In this document: in pieces, positions 31,003 to 34,478 of the stretch | Layout: every line of letters begins with the position of its first letter | Position numbering within the stretch: the first letter of the stretch is position 1 | From: Opitutia bacterium UBA953 | GTDB taxonomy: Bacteria > Verrucomicrobiota > Verrucomicrobiia > Opitutales > UBA953 | Assembly (NCBI GenBank): GCA_002293125.1 | Contig: DBCR01000019.1 | Location: 1-34,478, forward strand | Reading direction: 5' to 3' | DNA length: 34,478 bases | The notes under the pieces: model-generated | What the model saw: the letters and a program-made list of their open reading frames with translations, nothing else | Told to the model about the DNA's origin: nothing | The model's database searches: none | Translations under genes and position numbers: made by a program

Positions 31003-31809
31003 TCAGCCCTGGCGTTTGGTCAACTTAAACGAGCGATAGCTCATCTCGCCGCTGAGGGCGTCACGATGGAGCCTGGACCCTTTCACGCCGGCGAAATCCA
31101 AGGCCATACCGTGGAGGAACTTCGGCAGAGCCTGCTTTACCATAGCGACATACCGCGGGGTGTTCAGTTCCATGCCGCGGATCACCTCAGGGTTGATCAG
31201 GCGCATCTCATCCAGCCTCAGCCGTGGGTGCTTGGCCAAGGCGGCCATCCATTCTTCGATCCCGGCCTGATATCGGAGATCCGCATGACAAAACCTTCCG
31301 CCAGGCTTGAGCACGCGTGCGACCTCATCCACGAATCCGGGAAAATCAGGGTAACAATGCGAAGCCTCGACGTTGATCACGACGTCGAAGCTGGCCTCCG
31401 GAAACGGGAGCTTCTGGGCATCACCGACCTGGAAACGAAGCCCGGCGAACTGATGGCGGGCTTCGCAATGCCGGATGGCCTCAGGGTTCAGATCCAAACC
31501 GACATATTCCGCCGGCTGATACGTCCGGGTGAAATACGACGCGCCGCCGCCATGGCCGCAACTCACCTCAAGCACGCGCACCCCGCGCAGGTCGACGCCG
31601 CCGTGGACATGCTCGTAGAGCTGGATGTTCGGACGATTCGGTTCGTCCCCAGGCGAGAGCGTCAAACGCGCCGCCGCGTCTTCCTGGAAAGCGTAGTTCA
31701 GGAAATCGATACCCTGCTCCCGGACCCGTCGGGTAAAGAACGGATACCACCAGGCCCAGAGCTTCTGACGGAGCTTGGGTCGGACGAGAATCTCCTCGAT
31801 GAGTCCCAT
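31003..31809 (-). CDS. Class I SAM-dependent methyltransferase, glycolipid-methyltransferase-like
   Basis: 268 residues from the ATG at 31809, which shares one base with the SMUG1 stop (TGATG). AAGGAG lies ten bases before the start, one of the few Shine-Dalgarno-like sequences in the window. Motif I is VLEVSCGHGGG (79-89), followed by the acidic end of strand two at GLDLNPEAI, GDAQKLPFPEASFDVV and RVLKPGGRF. The stretch from motif I through NVEASHCYPDF strongly resembles the mycobacterial phthiotriol/phenolphthiotriol dimycocerosate methyltransferase group, so methylation of a lipid or small molecule is more likely than DNA or protein. It has no signal peptide and is probably cytoplasmic. 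Substrate is unknown. It forms an operon with SMUG1 by overlap. Confidence 0.87.
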   Translation of the reverse strand: MGLIEEILVRPKLRQKLWAWWYPFFTRRVREQGIDFLNYAFQEDAAARLTLSPGDEPNRPNIQLYEHVHGGVDLRGVRVLEVSCGHGGGASYFTRTYQPAEYVGLDLNPEAIRHCEARHQFAGLRFQVGDAQKLPFPEASFDVVINVEASHCYPDFPGFVDEVARVLKPGGRFCHADLRYQAGIEEWMAALAKHPRLRLDEMRLINPEVIRGMELNTPRYVAMVKQALPKFLHGMALDFAGVKGSRLHRDALSGEMSYRSFKLTKRQG

Positions 31810-32537
31810 CAGGCCCAGACTCCTTGCTCGACCAAAGCCTTGGTCGCGGCTTCCGACCAACCGCGGTTGGCGACGGGGTTGGCCGGACTCGGGTGCGGCA
31901 CCTTGGCGTACTTGACCAGCAGACCATCCAAGGCCTCTCGGGCGCGCGTCTCGGCATAACCGCCGACGCCGACGACGGTGCTCACGCCGAGCGTCTCGAC
32001 CATGACACGCAACAGCTTGTCGCATTCCTTGTTCACGGGAGCCATGACCTCGCTCGGGAGTTCTTCCGGGATGACGTTCCTTCCCTGCTTGGTGTTCTCG
32101 AGGAAGAGCAACGGACAGTAATTATGAACGAGGTGATCCGCGAAGAAGGCCTCGGCCTTGCCGAAGCGCTCCTGGAACAAGCCCCAGAGACGACGTCCGC
32201 TCACCTCGGAGCGATGGCAGGCGAAACCGGTCACCTTCTTGCCAGGATGCTCCTTGTCGGGTCGACCGACCGGCATCTCGAGACCCATCCAGTCACGGAC
32301 GGCGGCGATCTCGCCGAACGGCACGCCGGTCTGGGCCATGCCGAACGGTCCGGGATTCATGCCGAGGAAGAGGACCTTCTTCGGGCCGGAAGCCGCAAAG
32401 CGACGCAGGTAGGCCTCGTGCGAGGCCCACGCATAGGCCAACGGCTGGTAGACGAAATCCGCCGGCGTGGGAAAGGAACGGCCATCCAGGGCCTTCCGTA
32501 ACGCGATCGTCGCTCGGATGACGGGTTCGGCGGACAT
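31809..32537 (-). CDS. smug1: SMUG1-type uracil-DNA glycosylase
   Basis: 242 residues starting at the ATG at 32537; upstream in-frame codons are rich in Arg/Gly and not conserved. The motif FLGMNPGPFGMAQTGVPFGE (57-76) holds the catalytic-water Asn61, and HPSPANP (215-221) holds the second catalytic residue His215. Both match vertebrate SMUG1 almost residue for residue, as does VHNYCPLLFL. SMUG1 removes uracil and oxidised pyrimidines such as 5-hydroxymethyluracil from single- and double-stranded DNA in base-excision repair. The enzyme is cytoplasmic (nucleoid) and patchily distributed in bacteria, as I recall. The gene is coupled to the methyltransferase gene by TGATG. It is divergent from speA with a 112-base gap. 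Confidence 0.95.
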   Translation of the reverse strand: MSAEPVIRATIALRKALDGRSFPTPADFVYQPLAYAWASHEAYLRRFAASGPKKVLFLGMNPGPFGMAQTGVPFGEIAAVRDWMGLEMPVGRPDKEHPGKKVTGFACHRSEVSGRRLWGLFQERFGKAEAFFADHLVHNYCPLLFLENTKQGRNVIPEELPSEVMAPVNKECDKLLRVMVETLGVSTVVGVGGYAETRAREALDGLLVKYAKVPHPSPANPVANRGWSEAATKALVEQGVWA

Positions 32538-32649
32538 GAGGCCAGACAATCGCCCGCCCCCGCCGGGTCGAGCCGTAAGCCGTCCGCGGAGGCGAGATTT
32601 CCCCTTGCGCTTCCCCCCGCACGATAAAAAAGTCCACCTCCCTACCGAC
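32538..32649. promoter_or_regulatory. Divergent region between smug1 and speA
   Basis: TTGCGC (32605-32610) and the AT run GATAAAAAA (32623-32631) are the only promoter-like elements toward speA, but their spacing (12-14 bases) is short for a sigma-70 promoter. No Shine-Dalgarno sequence precedes the GTG start of speA. Nothing else is recognisable. Confidence 0.3.
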
Positions 32650-34478
32650 GTGAGCAAACCGCAGCCCTGGACTACCAAAGACGCCGAAGAATACTACGGC
32701 TTCAAACGATGGGGAGGTAACAACTTCTCCGTGGACCCTCAGGGTCACCTCTGCGTGCACCCGAAAGGTGACCACCGCAAGATCCGCATCACGGACATCG
32801 TCAAGGAAGTCGAAGCCTCCGGCCTGAAGCCCCCGCTCACGATCCGCGTCCAAGACCTGCTCCGCAATCGCGTGACGCAGATCAACGAAGCCTTCCGTAA
32901 CGCCATCAAGGAAGAAGACTACGATGGCCGCTACCGCGGCGTCTTCCCGATCAAGGTCAACCAGCTCCGCGAAGTGGTCGAGGAGATCCTCGACGCCGGC
33001 GAAGAATATGATTTCGGCCTCGAAGCCGGCTCGAAGCCCGAGCTCATCATCGCCCTTGCCCTGCTCGAGAACCGCAAGGCCCTCCTGATCTGCAACGGCT
33101 ACAAGGACGAAGAATACATCGAGCTCGCCCTGATGGGCCGCCGCCTCGGCAAGCAGACCATCATCGTCGTCGAACAGCTCTCCGAGATCGACGCCATCAT
33201 CCGCATCGCCCGCCGCATGGGCGTGCAGCCCCACATCGGCCTGCGCGTCAAGCTCACCACGGCCGGCGAAGGCAAGTGGGCCGACAGCACTGGCGAGAAC
33301 GCGAAGTTCGGCCTGACGGCCTCCGAGATCGTCGAAGTCGCCGGCCGTCTCGCCAAGGCGAAGATGAAGGACTCCCTTCGCCTCGTCCACTTCCACATCG
33401 GCTCCCAGGTCCCGAACATCGGCACGATCAAGAAGGCCGTGGTAGAAGCGACCCGCTTCTACTGCGAGCTGAAACGCATGGGCTTCCCGATGGGTCTCCT
33501 CGACGTCGGCGGCGGCCTCGGCATCGACTACGATGGTAGCCGCTCGGCCTACGAATCTTCCATGAACTACAGCATGGAAGTCTACGCCCGCGACGTGGTC
33601 GCGAACGTCAAGCAGATCTGCGAAGAGAGCAAGGTGGAGCTCCCCGACATCGTCTCGGAATCCGGCCGAGCCCTCGTCGCCCCGCACTCGATCCTGATCT
33701 TCGAAGCGGTCGACCGCATCACCCGCGACGACGGCAAGGTCGACACCTCGAAGGGCAAGACCCACCAGCTGATCAAGGAGCTGGAATCCATCCGCAAGAA
33801 CAAGCGGAAGTTCGACCCGCTCGAGCGCTACCATGACGCGAAGGAAAAGCGCGAAGAAGCCCACGCCCGTTTCAGCCTCGGCAACCTCCGCCTCGAAGAA
33901 CGCGCCGCCGCCGACCGTCTCTTCTGGGACATCTGTCGCCAGATCCGCGATGACCTCAAGGACTCCTCCGACGTCCCGGATGAGCTCGCCCGCCTCGATT
34001 CGATGCTGGCCGAACAGTACGTCTGCAACTTCTCGGTCTTCCAGTCCCTGCTCGACCACTGGGCCCTCGACCAGCTCTTCCCGATCGCTCCGATCCATCG
34101 CCTCAACGAACGTCCGACGGTCCAGGCGACGCTCGTCGACATCACGTGCGACTCCGACGGCAAGGTCGACGACTTCATCGACCTCGAGGACGTCCGCAAG
34201 ACCCTCGCGCTCCATCCGCTCAAGGAAGGCCAGCCCTACTACGTCGGCGCTTTCATGGTCGGCGCCTACCAGGACATCATGGGCGACCTCCACAATCTCT
34301 TCGGTCGCGTCAACGAAGCCCACGTCTTCCTCGAGGATGACGAAGCCGACGGCTTCTACATCGAGGAAAGCATCCCGGGCTACTCGGTCGAACGCATCCT
34401 CGGCATGATCCAGTACAACGCCGAAGACCTCTGCCGCATGTTGAAGCGCCAGGTCGACCGCGCGACGAAGGCCGATTC
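32650..34478 (+). CDS. speA: Biosynthetic arginine decarboxylase SpeA, C-terminus cut by window edge
   Basis: Open from a GTG at 32650 to the window end with no stop: 609 codons visible, against about 658 residues for E. coli SpeA. The first residues SKPQPWTTKDAEEYYGFKRWG match the family's start. The PLP-binding Lys102 sits in GVFPIKVNQ; HFHIGSQ, DVGGGLGIDYDG and the active-site-loop segment ESGRALVAPHS follow, as in fold-III decarboxylases. The enzyme converts arginine to agmatine, the first step of putrescine and spermidine synthesis, with PLP and magnesium. It has no signal peptide in this frame. This is a housekeeping gene marking the right edge of the accessory region. The GTG is preferred because no ATG precedes the conserved start in frame. 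Confidence 0.96.
   Translation, partial: MSKPQPWTTKDAEEYYGFKRWGGNNFSVDPQGHLCVHPKGDHRKIRITDIVKEVEASGLKPPLTIRVQDLLRNRVTQINEAFRNAIKEEDYDGRYRGVFPIKVNQLREVVEEILDAGEEYDFGLEAGSKPELIIALALLENRKALLICNGYKDEEYIELALMGRRLGKQTIIVVEQLSEIDAIIRIARRMGVQPHIGLRVKLTTAGEGKWADSTGENAKFGLTASEIVEVAGRLAKAKMKDSLRLVHFHIGSQVPNIGTIKKAVVEATRFYCELKRMGFPMGLLDVGGGLGIDYDGSRSAYESSMNYSMEVYARDVVANVKQICEESKVELPDIVSESGRALVAPHSILIFEAVDRITRDDGKVDTSKGKTHQLIKELESIRKNKRKFDPLERYHDAKEKREEAHARFSLGNLRLEERAAADRLFWDICRQIRDDLKDSSDVPDELARLDSMLAEQYVCNFSVFQSLLDHWALDQLFPIAPIHRLNERPTVQATLVDITCDSDGKVDDFIDLEDVRKTLALHPLKEGQPYYVGAFMVGAYQDIMGDLHNLFGRVNEAHVFLEDDEADGFYIEESIPGYSVERILGMIQYNAEDLCRMLKRQVDRATKAD

Overview
The window is GC-rich, densely coded bacterial DNA, most likely from a member of the Verrucomicrobiota (an Opitutae-like lineage), with another PVC-group bacterium as the alternative. 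This rests on gene content: three pairs of a DUF1549/DUF1553 cytochrome-like protein and a DUF1501 protein, two large secreted beta-propeller oxidoreductases, DUF1080 proteins, a Cys-type sulfatase and a XylR-type AraC regulator, all families expanded in PVC bacteria. I saw no rRNA, tRNA, CRISPR array, insertion sequence or phage gene. No stretch over 300 bases lacks a gene; the longest gap is 256 bases (3073-3328).

Layout. 1-1091 (-): exported alpha/beta hydrolase cut by the left edge, divergent from 1261-3072 (+), a Uup-type ABC-F ATPase. 3329-4480 (+): XylR/AraC-type sugar-responsive regulator, converging on 4488-6770 (-), a secreted beta-propeller protein, and 6888-10040 (-), an NPCBM/beta-propeller/HEAT/cytochrome c protein; an intrinsic terminator separates these two. 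A long plus-strand run follows: cassette 1 (10212-15729: DUF1549/1553, DUF1501, alpha/beta hydrolase, joined by one-base stop/start overlaps), an FAD oxidoreductase (15842-17926), cassette 2 (17989-22552), two DUF1080 genes (22630-24615, closed by a strong terminator) and cassette 3 (24720-29314). On the minus strand, facing it: SMUG1-type uracil-DNA glycosylase (31809-32537), a methyltransferase (31003-31809) and a sulfatase (29445-30959). 32650-34478 (+): arginine decarboxylase speA, cut by the right edge.

How the genes may work together (inference). Regulator, sulfatase, two hydrolases, FAD oxidoreductase, DUF1080 proteins (a family that includes 3-keto-disaccharide hydrolases) and six or more exported haem/propeller/DUF1501 proteins look like a cell-envelope pathway that desulfates, oxidises and cleaves a glycan, passing electrons to c-type cytochromes. 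The CxxCH proteins carry Sec-type signal peptides and each adjacent DUF1501 protein carries a Tat-type twin-arginine signal, so each cassette appears to send its two products through different exporters.

The most unusual non-coding signals are a degenerate 8-base tandem repeat placed right after operon stop codons (15734-15765; 29311-29358; 29394-29449), C-rich start regions that mostly lack Shine-Dalgarno sequences with -10-like hexamers only 5-10 bases from the start codon, a four-run G-quadruplex motif between the DUF1080 genes, and helically phased TAAACG repeats, an 11-base direct repeat and a 14-base palindrome in promoter regions.
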